Notes under the pieces: generated by a model
Database searches by the model: none
Told to the model about the DNA's origin: nothing
The model's input: the letters and a program-made list of their open reading frames with translations, nothing else
Position numbers and translations under genes: made by a program
From: Multifurca ochricompacta
Lineage: Eukaryota; Basidiomycota; Agaricomycetes; Russulales; Russulaceae
DNA length: 64,000 bases
Reading direction: 5' to 3'
NCBI GenBank assembly: GCA_022496185.1
Contig: WTXG01000106.1
Coordinates: forward strand, 1-64,000
In this document: positions 44,628 through 55,758 of the stretch, one piece after another
Position numbering within the stretch: position 1 is the stretch's first letter
Layout of the letters: each line of letters begins with the position of its first letter

Positions 44628-46163
44628 GTGGCTTCTAGAAGTTCTAGAACACCCAACCCTCCATACTCCCGCTCCGCTAGACCCTCTCGATTACCTAGCC
44701 GAGCACCGTCGCCCATAGAAAATTTAATCTCCCCTGCAATCGAAGCAGAACTAGAAGAACAACAGTTTATCAGGAATTTAGCTTCCCAGTTATCTGACGA
44801 ATTACTCCGTCAAGCTGGTGTACCTGATATTACTTCTTCTAATTCCACTCCTTCCGATTCCAGCACTCCTACTCGTCGCGACACTCCTCCAGCCAGACAG
44901 AATAGTCCTACTAGTCCTATGGCTAGCACCACTCCCACAACCGGGCCCAGTGGACCCAGTACCAATCCCCCGCCACCAGCGCAGACCCCGCTTACAATGA
45001 CACTGGCAGAGCTTCGTAATATGATGGGCGCCATGATGGCCGCCATCACACAGCTCTCCGCGGATGTCCAAATAGTGGTCCAGCAGCTTGGACAGCCAAC
45101 CCCTCCCCAGACAGTCGGCTCCGGAAAAGATTCTTCTGTTGCTCGACCTGCTTCCTGGGATGGAAAGGGAAATTCGGCTGATGCCAGGCATTTCCTGGCT
45201 GCATTCCATAACTGGGGATGGAACCAAAAGCAGAACTTGAACGACTATGACCCCACAACAACCAGCTGGTCCAAGAGGGATGCAGATTGGATCTTGGCAG
45301 TCTTGAATTTAATGACTGGAGACGCACGAACATGGGCTCTGCCGCATTTGGAGCAATTAAAAAACGGAGTTATTCCCTTTTCAGCGAATTGGGGTAACTT
45401 CGAACAGGCATTCACTTCGCGGTTTATACCGCACGACATTGGAGAAGCAGCGCGAACAGCACTGAAGAAAATCCAACAAGGACGCCACAGCGTGGCAGAA
45501 TACAAAGCTCGCTTCGACGAGCATTCACCTCAAACCGGATGGTCAGACCGTGACCTTTTCGATCGGTTCTATGATGGCCTTTCCGGCAAAATCAAAGACA
45601 CCTTAGCCATTATGCTGGTGCAACCCACAGATATGCAGACACTCTTCACGTCTGCTCAGCTAATCGACCAAAGATTACGCCGAAGAGAAGCAGAAAAGAA
45701 GGGAGAAGTTCTCCCTGAACCAACCCAGCACCGAAAAGACCCAAATGCTATGGAGATCGATGCCTCCAAACAGCAACAAACAGGGTCTGGAAAGAAAAGC
45801 TTTTATGATTACAAAGCTGCCTTTAAAGGAAAGTGCACGGGATGTGGGAGCAGTGCCCATACTTGGGCAAACGGCAACCACAAAGAGCAAATCTGCAATC
45901 ACTGTGGAAGAAAAGGGCATATTACCACAGGTTGTTACCAAAAATGGGCTGGAAAGCCCAAAGCAGCAAAAGTCGCTGGCTCTGATAGCCAGGCATCTGC
46001 AGCTCCTCAAGCTGCCGCAGCAAGCACCCAGCCTACCCAGGCTGCTAATGCTAGCTCGACCTCCAAAAAGGGTAACGCGCCCGCCAATAGCGATAACTCA
46101 GAGCTCCTGAAACAGGTGGCCGACCTTAAGGCCCAAATCGAAGCTCTGAAGGCAAGTTTTTAG
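44628..46163 (+). CDS. gag: gag of Gypsy B-2
   Basis: Intact 511-codon frame with the same length as B1 gag. The N-terminal Ser/Arg/Pro region, Thr/Pro linker, gag core (DADWILAVLNLMTGDARTWA), DPNAMEID motif, CX2C half site (CTGCGSSAHTW) and CCHC knuckle CNHCGRKGHITTGC are all present. It opens GTG GCT TCT one sense codon after the TGA that ends ORF0, and closes AGT TTT TAG with pol in the -1 frame. No inactivating change is visible. Confidence 0.93.
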   Translation: MASRSSRTPNPPYSRSARPSRLPSRAPSPIENLISPAIEAELEEQQFIRNLASQLSDELLRQAGVPDITSSNSTPSDSSTPTRRDTPPARQNSPTSPMASTTPTTGPSGPSTNPPPPAQTPLTMTLAELRNMMGAMMAAITQLSADVQIVVQQLGQPTPPQTVGSGKDSSVARPASWDGKGNSADARHFLAAFHNWGWNQKQNLNDYDPTTTSWSKRDADWILAVLNLMTGDARTWALPHLEQLKNGVIPFSANWGNFEQAFTSRFIPHDIGEAARTALKKIQQGRHSVAEYKARFDEHSPQTGWSDRDLFDRFYDGLSGKIKDTLAIMLVQPTDMQTLFTSAQLIDQRLRRREAEKKGEVLPEPTQHRKDPNAMEIDASKQQQTGSGKKSFYDYKAAFKGKCTGCGSSAHTWANGNHKEQICNHCGRKGHITTGCYQKWAGKPKAAKVAGSDSQASAAPQAAAASTQPTQAANASSTSKKGNAPANSDNSELLKQVADLKAQIEALKASF

Positions 46164-48259
46164 TGGCTTCTTCGGATGTAGCCGCAACCGAAGAAGTGGA
46201 TATATGTGCTGTTTCTGAGACTGACTCGGATGACTCAATCATATTTACATCTGCTTGTGAGATGAACAATGTTATTAGTGCTTCCTCTCATGTTCGTAGT
46301 AGGGTTTGTTTCTTGCTTAATAAAATCGAAAAAGAAGAAAAAATCGATTCCTGCACATTACCAGTAATTAATAAATACGATCAGCATTTCCATATTTACG
46401 TCACTCTCGAAGGACGAAACAAAAGCACCACTGTAGCGGCTATGATAGATTCAGGAGCAACAGCCATGTTCCTGGACTATAAGTTTGCCACCCAAAAGAA
46501 GATGCTTCTAGAACCATTGGAAAACTTGATTCGAGTACATAACATCGACGGCAGTCATAATATAGCCGGAGATATTACCCACACGGTCACCCTTTTAGTT
46601 ACTATAGGGTCAAGGGTAGAAAAACACCAATTCCTGGTCACAAGTCTAGGACCAGAGAAGGTCATACTCGGACTTCCATGGTTAAAATACAGCAATCCTT
46701 CTATTAATTGGGAAAGGGGCGAAGTCACCCTGCAAGACTCCATTGAGAAAGACATCCTCATGGAGGACGAAAGCGACTGGTTTGCAGGAGTAGAGCAAAT
46801 ATCGGCAAACAGATTAGAACGCCGACAATTTGTAAAAGACGGAGTCTTGGACTGTACCACTGACGAATTATGGTGTTGTGCAGGCTTCACTTATTCACAA
46901 GAAGCCTACGCAAAAGATTACCTAACTCGTACGGAAGGAAAATCTTTTGAAGATTTGGTACCTCCACCATATAGAGACTTCGCACGGGTCTTCTCAGAAG
47001 AAGAATCCCAAAGACTCCCTCAGCACCAACCATGGGACCATACTATAGACATTGTGCCTGGGTCGAAGACCCAATGGAAAGCCAAAGTCTATCCCATGTC
47101 ACCAAATGAGCAAGTAGAACTGGACAAATTTCTGGAAGAGCATCTCCAGAAAGGGTATATCGTACCATCTAAATCTCCAATGGCGGTACCTGTATTCTTC
47201 ATAAAGAAAAAGGATGGGAAAATTCGTCTCATCCAAGACTACAGACCTTTGAACAATATCACTATCAAAAACAAATATCCACTTCCACTTGCAGTCGACA
47301 TTATCAATCGACTTAAGGGTGCAAAGATCTTTACCAAAATGGATGTACGATGGGGATATCATAACATCCGGATAAAGGAAGGAGACGAATACAAGGCGGC
47401 ATTTTCCACCAACCATGGTCTCTTCGAACCACGTGTAATGTATTTTGGATTAACAAATAGCCCCGCCACCTTCCAAGGATTTATGAATTCCATCTTCTCC
47501 GATATGATCGCAAAAGGGGAAGTCGCTGTATATATGGACGACATTTTAGTCTTCTCACCAAATATAGAGAAGCATAGAAAGGATGTCAGAGAAGTCCTAA
47601 AGCAGCTAGAAGAGTATGACCTCTACTTAAAACCCCAGAAATGCGACTTCAATAAAGATCACATGGAGTACCTTGGACTTATTATATCTGAGGGACAAGT
47701 CAGGATGGACCCTGGGAAGGTCCAAGTGGTCAAAGACTGGCAAACGCCGAAAACCCTAAAAGAAGTCCACGCCTTTATTGGCTTTGCCAATTTTTACAGA
47801 CGCTTTATACAAGGGTTCTCAATTATTGCTAGACCACTTCACGACCTGACAAAGAAAAATCAACCCTGGCAGTGGGAAAGACCACAGCAAGAGGCTTTCG
47901 ATGCCTTAAAGAGGAGATTCATTCAGATGCCTATCTTGGCAATCTACGATCCTGATCTCCCAACCTGGGTTGAAACAGATGCTTCGGGATTTGCCACTGG
48001 AGGCATATTATCCCAAAAACACACCGATGGCCTTTGGCACCCTATCGCCTTCCGATCGCAGTCAATATCGGAAGCAGAAAGAAATTATGAAATATACGAT
48101 AGGGAAATGCTCGGCATAATCCGCGCCCTAGAAGACTGGCGCCACTTCTTAGAAGGGCTTCTCCAGTTCGAGATAGTAACAGATCACAAGAATATTGAAT
48201 GGTGGAGATCCATGTGAGACCTCACTAGACGACAAGCACGATGGGCTCTCTACCTAAGC
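46163..48259 (+). pseudogene. pol: pol of Gypsy B-2, part 1 (protease, RT, RNase H)
   Basis: Open for 684 codons. It has protease MIDSGATAMFLD, RT motifs (IKKKDGKIRLIQDYRPL, FGLTNSPATFQGF, YMDD near 47533) and RNase H (ETDASGFATGG, EMLGIIRALEDWRHFLEG, TDHKNIEWW). A TGA at 48215 is CGA in B1. The frame is cut at 48259 by A2 (duplication TAAGC) and continues at 55759. This copy shows the site where the Tc1 element entered B1 in its empty state (TATAGCC at 46560). Confidence 0.93.
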
Positions 48260-48862
48260 TGTTACGACCTCTACCGTCTGCCCCCGTTTTCTTCTTACTG
48301 CCCAATGACGACCCCTCCCTGCCGCCCACTCTACACTTCTCGATCACGTCTCCATCGTGGGACCCCTCACGTGCCCTGCTCCCATCCCCGTGACTTGCTT
48401 TGTTCCTGTTGATGCGAGGGTTGCTTATGTTGACTCGCTATTTGCCTATGTTTACCTTATTTCTTATCTTCTTATCATACGACCGGACACTTACTTAGTT
48501 CCCTATCAGAAGCTAGGCTTTACGCCCTCCGCTTTCGTATATTCGGGCCCACCTGACTCTGTACTGTTATCTCGTAGACGCCCACTGAGTTACGTATATA
48601 AGTCCGCTGTAGCTACACTGTAGACCTCAGACTTGACTTATTGAATACATCGGTGCCTGTCTTCTGGACATCCCCTTTGCTCTTTGACTCAGTTGTCTCA
48701 AGTGCTTCTGGCACTTTTCTGCTCAACATCGTCTTAGGGAAGTGCCCCTTTGACCTTGACTCGTCCCATTCATACTCCAAGAAGCCTTGTTGGTTTCTTA
48801 TCTGACTCTACGAATCGCACTGTCACACAAGTCGTGTGGAACGTCCCGCACCGGGCATAACA
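48260..48862 (+). repeat. 5' LTR of A2
   Basis: 603 bp. TATATAA near 48595; inferred transcript start AGACTTGACTT 48629-48639, which exactly complements the A2 priming site at 48865-48875. Confidence 0.94.
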
Positions 48863-48864
48863 TC

Positions 48865-48875
48865 AAGTCAAGTCT
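48865..48875 (+). promoter_or_regulatory. Primer-binding site, self-priming type (A2)
   Basis: AAGTCAAGTCT pairs perfectly with AGACTTGACTT in both A2 LTRs (48629-48639, 55520-55530). In A1 the central pair is changed on both sides (AAGTCGAGTCT with AGACTCGACTT), a compensatory change. Confidence 0.78.
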
Positions 48876-48881
48876 CTCATC

Positions 48882-50391
48882 GTGGCTTCCAGCCGCAGTC
48901 AGACCTTGTTCAAAGAAGAGCTCATCGAACGACGAGACGAGAATAATCTTTCACAGCAAACACTTGGCTCTGCCGCCTGGAAAGACTTTGAATCCGAGTT
49001 TGGATATTACGTCTATCACGACGGAAGATACCAACCGGTAGAATACGACGACGAGAAGAGGGTTTGGTATCGGATCCGATATTCGGATAGCCGACACTCT
49101 TGGGTCACTACAGGACCCGCCCCACCCGAATTCGGATTAGGACTGTGGAGAGAAAATCCCCCGGCCATTGTCACGGACTCTGAGCCAGAAGAGTACGTAG
49201 AAGAACATAGTGAAGAAGCACTGGTATTAGCGTCGACTACAACCCCAGTTGCACCAGCAGTTGTCACGATCAGAGCCCCTGCTTTGACAACTCCTCAGAT
49301 ATCCACACAGTCCACCAGCACTGTCACTCCATCTAAACAAAGAATGTCCACTATCGCTGCCCAGCTCCCAGACCCAGTACCTCCACCCCCGCCACCTCCA
49401 CCAGCGATGATGCCGCCTAACATACCCCCACCCTCTGGGCGGCTGTCAGGAGTACTACCCCAGACGTTCACCGGAGACCGCTCTCAGAGCAAGAAATTCA
49501 TGTTGGAGTTTACAACGTTCAAGAATTTCAACCATGATGTTCCCCAGATCATCAACCCCTTTCAACGTGCCAACCTCTTCCTCTCGCTGATACAAGGGGA
49601 CGCAGTAGATGACTGGACAATGGAACAGCTGGAGTGGCTGAACGAAGAAGTTGAAAGTGGTCATCGTACCACTAGTGAAGGTCTTTGGGAAACGGTCGCC
49701 CAAAGATTCAAAGATGCATTTACAGATGGACAGGCCAAGCAGAAGGCTGCCCGAGAGTTAAAGTCCCTTAAAATGGAGAAGGGAGAATTGGACGCCTATG
49801 TGGCGAAGTTCAGAAGCCTGGCTAATAGAGCTGGGTATGACACAGATGAAGAGGCAACATTGGACCTCTTCTCACAAGGGTTGCCCAACCCGCTGGTCAA
49901 AAATATCATCCAGTTCCATCACCCCCAGGACTGGGATGCATGGGTTGATGCTGCCCGACGACAGCAACAAGATTATCTCGACTTCCAGACACGTTTCGGA
50001 GTCGACACTAAGAAAGGGAAGACCCGTGACCAGTGGAAGGCCGCCTTTGGGGTTAAACCCGCCCATGCCTCCCAAAGGGACCCGAATGCAATGGATACCT
50101 CGGCTGACAGAACCAAAGCGCGGGTTGTGCTTACTGAAGATGAAAGACAAACGTTGATGAAGGAGGGAAGATGCTTTGCTGCAAAGCATTGGGCCACATG
50201 TCAAAGGAGTGCCCGAGGAAAGGGGCACGAGTGGTGGAAGCAACGGTCTCACCTGTCCGCAACAACCCACCCACCGTCGACAAAAAAACGCCAACGAAGG
50301 AAGAAAAGGCGCAAGAAATATGGGCAAACATGATGAAGGAAAGTGAGGAAGTGCGGGCCATCTTGGTAGAAAGGCATTCGCCAAAAAGGAT
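48882..50391 (+). pseudogene. gag: gag of Gypsy A2
   Basis: Opens GTG GCT TCC like A1 and is open for about 430 codons with no premature TGA. It has the N-terminal aromatic domain (FGYYVYHDGRYQPVEYDD), the Pro run (about 49380-49410), the gag core (FKNFNHDVPQIINPFQRAN) and the DPNAMD motif. A one-base deletion at about 50173 disrupts the zinc knuckle; the correct frame (CCKALGHMSKEC) continues from 50171. A second deletion near 50369 removes the normal gag-pol junction frame, although the GGATTTTTGATTGG signal remains. Confidence 0.9.
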
Positions 50392-50393
50392 TT

Positions 50394-53300
50394 TTGATTG
50401 GCTCTACCCCATCGGCCTGGGCACGAGCATTACATGTAACCTCTGTGTATACTAGTCGCTTCAAATCACTGAAAATACCAGTACATTTCGAGACTACACA
50501 GAGGACAGCCGACCGAGACATCCTGATAGATTCAGGAGCTACCGATAACTTCATCAGCCTGCAGATGGCGAGAACTATGGGTCTGGGGATGCTGGAACTT
50601 CCCCAGGAAAAGAATATTTGGAACATAGATGGGACAACCAATAAGGCCGGGAAGATTACCCACTACACCGACCTTAACGTCCAAGTAGGAGAAAGGACAA
50701 AAGCAATGCGATTCCTTGTCACCAATCTAGGAACGAAAATCTGATCCTAGGGTATCCATGGCTGGCTGCGTTCGAGCCAAAAATCAATTGGAGCGATGCA
50801 ACCATGGACAAGGAATGTTACCCTGTTCTCATTACGTCACTAGGTACGATTATGCCGTCCGACATGCGAAGACAATAGAAGAGGACGCAGGACGCTGCTA
50901 TGCTACCAAAGCATTGGAACTTGCGCAAAAGGCAGTGGAGGGACATACTGAGAAGACCTTTGAAGAGGTAGTGCCAACAGAATATCACCGGCATTGGAAG
51001 GTATTCTCAGAAGAAGAATCACAACGTTTCCCACCTGCACGACCTTGGGATCATGCTATCGAATTCACACCTGACACCCCATCTGCCATTGACTGCAAAA
51101 TCTACCCGTTGTCCCAGAAGGAGCAGACGGCGCTCACGACATTCCTCGAAGAGCACCTCGCAAAAGGATACATTCGTCCTCAAAGTCACCATATGCATCA
51201 CCTTTCTTCTTCATCAAGAAGAAGGATGGTAAACTCCGACCAGTCCAGGATTATCGACGAATAAACGCTCATACCATAAAAAACGCTTACCCTCTCCCTC
51301 TCATCTCTGAACTCATTGATACCATGTGGGACAAATCCCTCTTTTCCAAAATGGACGTCCGATGGGGATACAACAACATTAGGATTAAGGAAGGAGATCA
51401 GTGTAAAGCCGCGTTCAAAACCAACCAGGGACTCTTCGAGCCAAATGTTATGTTCTTCGGCCTTACCAACTCGCCGCCACTTTTCAATCGATGATGAATC
51501 ACATCTTCCGCAACCTTATCCTCACAGGTGAAGTAGTGGTGTACATGGATGACATCCTCGTGGCGACAATAGACAATTTGGCCCATCACCGAGAACGGGT
51601 TCACCAAGTATTGGGAATTCTACGCGAGCACGACCTATACCTCAAACCAGCCAAATGCTCGTTTGAACAACGAAGTGTAGAATACCTAGGGGTTATCCTG
51701 GAAGGAGGATGTGTCCGGATGGATCCGGTAAAGGTGCAAGGAATCCGGGAATGGCCTGTACCCATGAGTATCAAGGATGTGCGATCCTTCATTGGATTCT
51801 GCAATTTCTATCGACGATTTGTACGAGGATTCTCGGGAATTGCCCAACCACTGAATGGGTTATTGAAGAAGGATGTACCCTGGCACTGGGGAGACGAACA
51901 GCAACAAGCCTTTGAACAGATCCGAGATATCGTGGGCTCAGAGCCAGTTCTTCTGCAGCCGGATCTAGAGAAACCCTTTGAACTCGAAGTTGATGCATCG
52001 CACTTTGCGAACGGAGCGGTACTAAACCAATGGGACGCAACGGGATTGCTTCACCCGGTCGCCTTTTATTTGGAGACATTCTCACCGGCGGAACGAAACT
52101 ACGACATTTGGGACAGAGAACTACTCGCTATTGTAAAGGCATTACGACATTGGCGACCATACCTAGCCGGGACCCCTCACAAAACCATCATTCACACTGA
52201 CCACTCTAATCTGTTATACTGGAAAGAGCCCCACAAGATTAGTTGACGGGTTGCCCGTGAAGTCCTAGAGTTGGAAGAATACAACTTCGTGTTGAAACAC
52301 ATTGCAGGGAGTCGTAATGCACGCGCGGATGCCCTATCACGACGACCTGACTTGATCAATGGCGCAGAGGACAACAATGATGTCACAGTCCTCCCTGAAG
52401 AGGTCTTCGCAAGGACAGCCGTCGTAAGTCTCCACGACATGGATTTATGGGCCCAAGTATCGCAAAACATGAACCAACAGTTATGCGAGTCCTGGGCAGA
52501 CGCACACAATCTGAAGAAGATCGACGGCCTTTGGTGGAAAGACGGGGATCGACTCGTTGTCACCGGTGGCGACAACATTAAGAGGGGGGTGATCCATTTT
52601 CACCACGACCTTCCCTCTGCGGGCCACCCCAGCATTGCTAACACATATGCCTTGGCCAAACGAGATTACTGGTGGCCAAGCATGAAGAGGGATGTGGAAG
52701 ACTATGTGAAGGGATGCGCAGACTGCCAAGCCAACAAAGTAAACATGCACCCACACCTGCCAGCACCATTCCCAATCGCACCCACAGCCTCAGTACCCTT
52801 CCAGACCATTGCGATGGACTTCATAGTCAAACTCCCCATCTCCAGAGGGTTCGACTCGATTTTAACCATCACCGACCATGACTGCTCTAAAGCGGCACTG
52901 TTCATACCCTGTAATGAGTCCGTCACAGCGGAAGGAGTAGCCAAGCTCTACCTGGATCACGTCTATAGACACTACGGCCTCCCAGAAAAGATCATCTCTG
53001 ACCGCGACCCATGTTTCACCTCCGCATTCGCCAGAGCGCTCTGTAAGACCTTGGACATCACCCAAAACATCTCGACCGCCTACCACCCACAAACTGATGG
53101 GCAATCAGAAAGAACAAACCAGTGGTTAGAACAATACCTACGGTTCTGGTGCAATGGACGACAGGACGATTGGGCCGATTGGTTGGCAATGGCAGAGTTT
53201 GCACACAACTCATGGCCGAATGGGACCACTAAGACCCCTCCATTCTCACTTATCATGGGATGGACGCCACGGACTAACTGGACCAAGAAACCCACGAATG

Positions 53301-53855
53301 TCCCATCAGCTGCACAGCGTATCAGCCAATGGGAAGAGATCAGGAAATTGGCCAATGAGAATCTGCTCAAGGCGCAAAGAACCTTATCTGAAAAACCATC
53401 GAAGTTCACACCTTATCGGACCAATGACCTCGTCTGGCTGGAGGGAAAGAACATCCATACGTCACACCCCACGGCCAAATTAGCCCCCCGACACCACGGT
53501 CCCTTCACGATAACAAGGAAGCTGTCAGACGTGTCGTATGAACTCAAACTCCACCCACGTGGAGAATTCATCTGGTCTTCCATGCTAGACTCCTGACGCC
53601 TTACAAAGAAACATCCCTGCATGGGGAAAACTTCCCAAGGCCCCCCCCTGAATTAATTGATGGAGAAGCGGAGTGGGAAGTAGAACAAATTCTAGACTCC
53701 TCACGTAAAGGCCGAGGGCGCAAGTTGCACTACCTAGTCAAGTGGAAGGGATTCCCAGACTCTGACAGCTCGTGGGAGCCAGCCGGGGATATCTTTGCCC
53801 CAGTCCTTATCTCGGAGTTCCATACCCACATCCTGAGGCGCCCAAGAATCGTTAA
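50394..53855 (+). pseudogene. pol: pol of Gypsy A2
   Basis: Protease (DSGATDNFI, 50527), RT ([18 protein letters not shown] across a shift at about 51182; YMDD near 51545), RNase H (ELEVDASHFANGAVLNQ), integrase HHCC (52597-52735) and D, D, E (MDFIVKLPI, SDRDPCF, TDGQSERTN), then the chromodomain (YLVKWKGFPDSDSSWEPAG, about 53731). There is one TGA (52244, CGA in A1) and one-base deletions near 50733, 51181, 51476 and 53560. Most deletions fall in short base runs. The N-terminal half is badly broken, while integrase (52271-53596) is open for 441 codons. Confidence 0.92.
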
Positions 53856-53890
53856 AAGGACGACCCACACCCAAGCAAAATCCCTAGTAC

Positions 53891-55119
53891 ATGCTCCCCC
53901 AGCAACGTTCTACCACTATCAAATCCATTATGTCTTTTGTCGCTGCCAACGCCGCCGTCGATGCCTTCACCTCTTCCACTGTAGTTGTCGAGAATTTCCC
54001 CTCTGCCCATCCCTCCACACGTCCCTCCTCCCCTATCGATTACGAAGCCGCTGAAGCTAGGGTCAAGAATCAATCCCCAACCCTAATGACGATTTCGATC
54101 ACAGCGAGGAACCGCACCCAAATGACCTGGTGGGTATGGAATCAGACGATGAAGTCCCGGAATTCCCATTCTTCACTAATAACCCCAACTCTTCCACGTA
54201 CTACCCACTGGAGATCACCATGAGCGACGGGACAGTCGCAATCGCCAAGTATATCTTCTACACTAATGGAGGAATGGACGTTGCTGGATGTATGAAGAAG
54301 GATGGTCCGTTTATGGAGCTCCAGTCTATCTGGAGGAGAGGTACACCGGTCGCCTGCACCACACGATGACCGACGAGCAACTGGGGCACTTGGCGGCCGA
54401 AGATTCCAGAGCCTTCGCCATCGACGAAGTATTGAGTGACATGCGACTTCCGCGCCTCAAAGCTGAGGTAATGAGGCTGCGGAAGAATCTAACCTTGCGC
54501 AATACACTCAACCACAGTATAAAGAACACGCCAAGATGATGGCCCGACTAACCAATGGGATGTTCCAGATCGAGCAGGAGTTGGTGGAGATTCGGAAGAG
54601 GCTGGAGAAAGGGGAGCATACCAGACGATTGCCGAGAGGTACGCTGATACGTATGCCCACCTCTCCCCCCACGATCACTGGGTGCCGCCCCGGTGTTGCT
54701 ACCGAACCGATTTGAGATGCGCGCATGCATGAGAACCCCCGGGGGAAACGTGCTGGCGTTGTGACAGTAAGTACCACATCAGTTGGAACTGTCCTCTCAA
54801 TCGCAAGTGGTGCCGGCATTGTCGTAGCAACCTGCACTGGAGCAGATTCTGCATCTTCCACCGAGTAGGAGTTCCCCGACAATCAGCAACCCATCCGGGT
54901 GGTGTGGCAAGTGTCTGCGTCACAATTCAGGACACCGAGAGTTGGACTGCCCTATCCATGACCTGTGCCCTGTGTGGACAACGTGGTCCCTATGGATTCC
55001 TCCGCACTCACCAATGTCCCCAAGATGCAGACAAGGAGAATTATACCATGGACGATCGTAATGTAGCTGACAACTACCTGGAGTTGGTACAGGATGATGA
55101 CGGTACGAATTGTTTCTAG
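53891..55119 (+). pseudogene. ORF3 of Gypsy A2: zinc-knuckle protein after integrase
   Basis: Homologous along its whole length to A1 ORF3. It starts at the same ATG (MLPQQRS), 36 bases after the pol stop, with the same acidic N terminus, middle domain (AIAKYIFYTNGGMDVAGCM), helical segment (DEVLSDMRLPRLKAEVMRL), tandem CCHC knuckles and acidic tail (QDDDGTN). One-base indels near 54085, 54305, 54520, 54620 and later break it. Between A1 and A2 the substitutions concentrate at third codon positions, as expected for a protein kept under selection. Nucleic-acid binding or chaperone activity is a guess from the knuckles. Confidence 0.82.
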
Positions 55120-55150
55120 CCGGGTCGGCTGGAACCAGAAGAGGGGGTGA

Positions 55151-55753
55151 TGTTACGACCTCTACCGTCTGCCCCCGTTTTCTTCTTACTGCCCAATGAT
55201 GACCCCTCCCTGCCGCCCACTCTACACTTCTCGATCACGTCTCCATCGTGGGACCCCTCACGTGCCCTGCTCCCATCCCCGTGACTTGCTTTGTTCCTGT
55301 TGACGCGAGGGTTGCTTATGTTGACTCGCTATTTGCCTATGTTTACCTTATTTCTTATCTTCTTATCATACGACCGGACACTTACTTAGTTCCCTATCAG
55401 AAGCTAGGCTTTATGCCCTCCACTTTCGTATATTCGGGCCCACCTGACTCTGTACTGTTATCTCGTAGACGCCCACTGAGTTACGTATATAAGTCCGCTG
55501 TAGCTACACTGTAGACCTCAGACTTGACTTATTGAATACATCGGTGCCTGTCTTCTGGACATCCCCTTTGCTCTTTGACTCAGTTGTCTCAAGTGCTTCT
55601 GGCACTTTTCTGCTCAACATCGTCTTAGGGAAGTGCCCCTTTGACCTTGACTCGTCCCATTCATACTCCAAGAAGCCTTGTTGGTTTCTTATCTGACTCT
55701 ACGAATCGCACTGTCACACAAGTCGTGTGGAACGTCCCGCACCGGGCGTAACA
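55151..55753 (+). repeat. 3' LTR of A2
   Basis: 603 bp, preceded by a polypurine tract (AGAAGAGGGGG). Differs from the 5' LTR at about five CpG-type sites only. Followed by TAAGC. Confidence 0.94.
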
Positions 55754-55758
55754 TAAGC

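Larger units (their letters stand above)
48260..55753 (+). mobile_element. Ty3/Gypsy chromovirus A2, complete, nested in B-2 pol
   Basis: Two 603-bp LTRs (TGTTACGACCTC...TAACA) with perfect target duplication TAAGC (48255-48259, 55754-55758). The gene order matches A1: gag, pol, ORF3. The LTRs differ at about five positions, all CpG-type, so it is the youngest complete Gypsy element here. Even so, gag, pol and ORF3 carry many one-base deletions. It is a separate subfamily from A1 (about 80-85% nucleotide similarity in coding parts). Confidence 0.95.
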
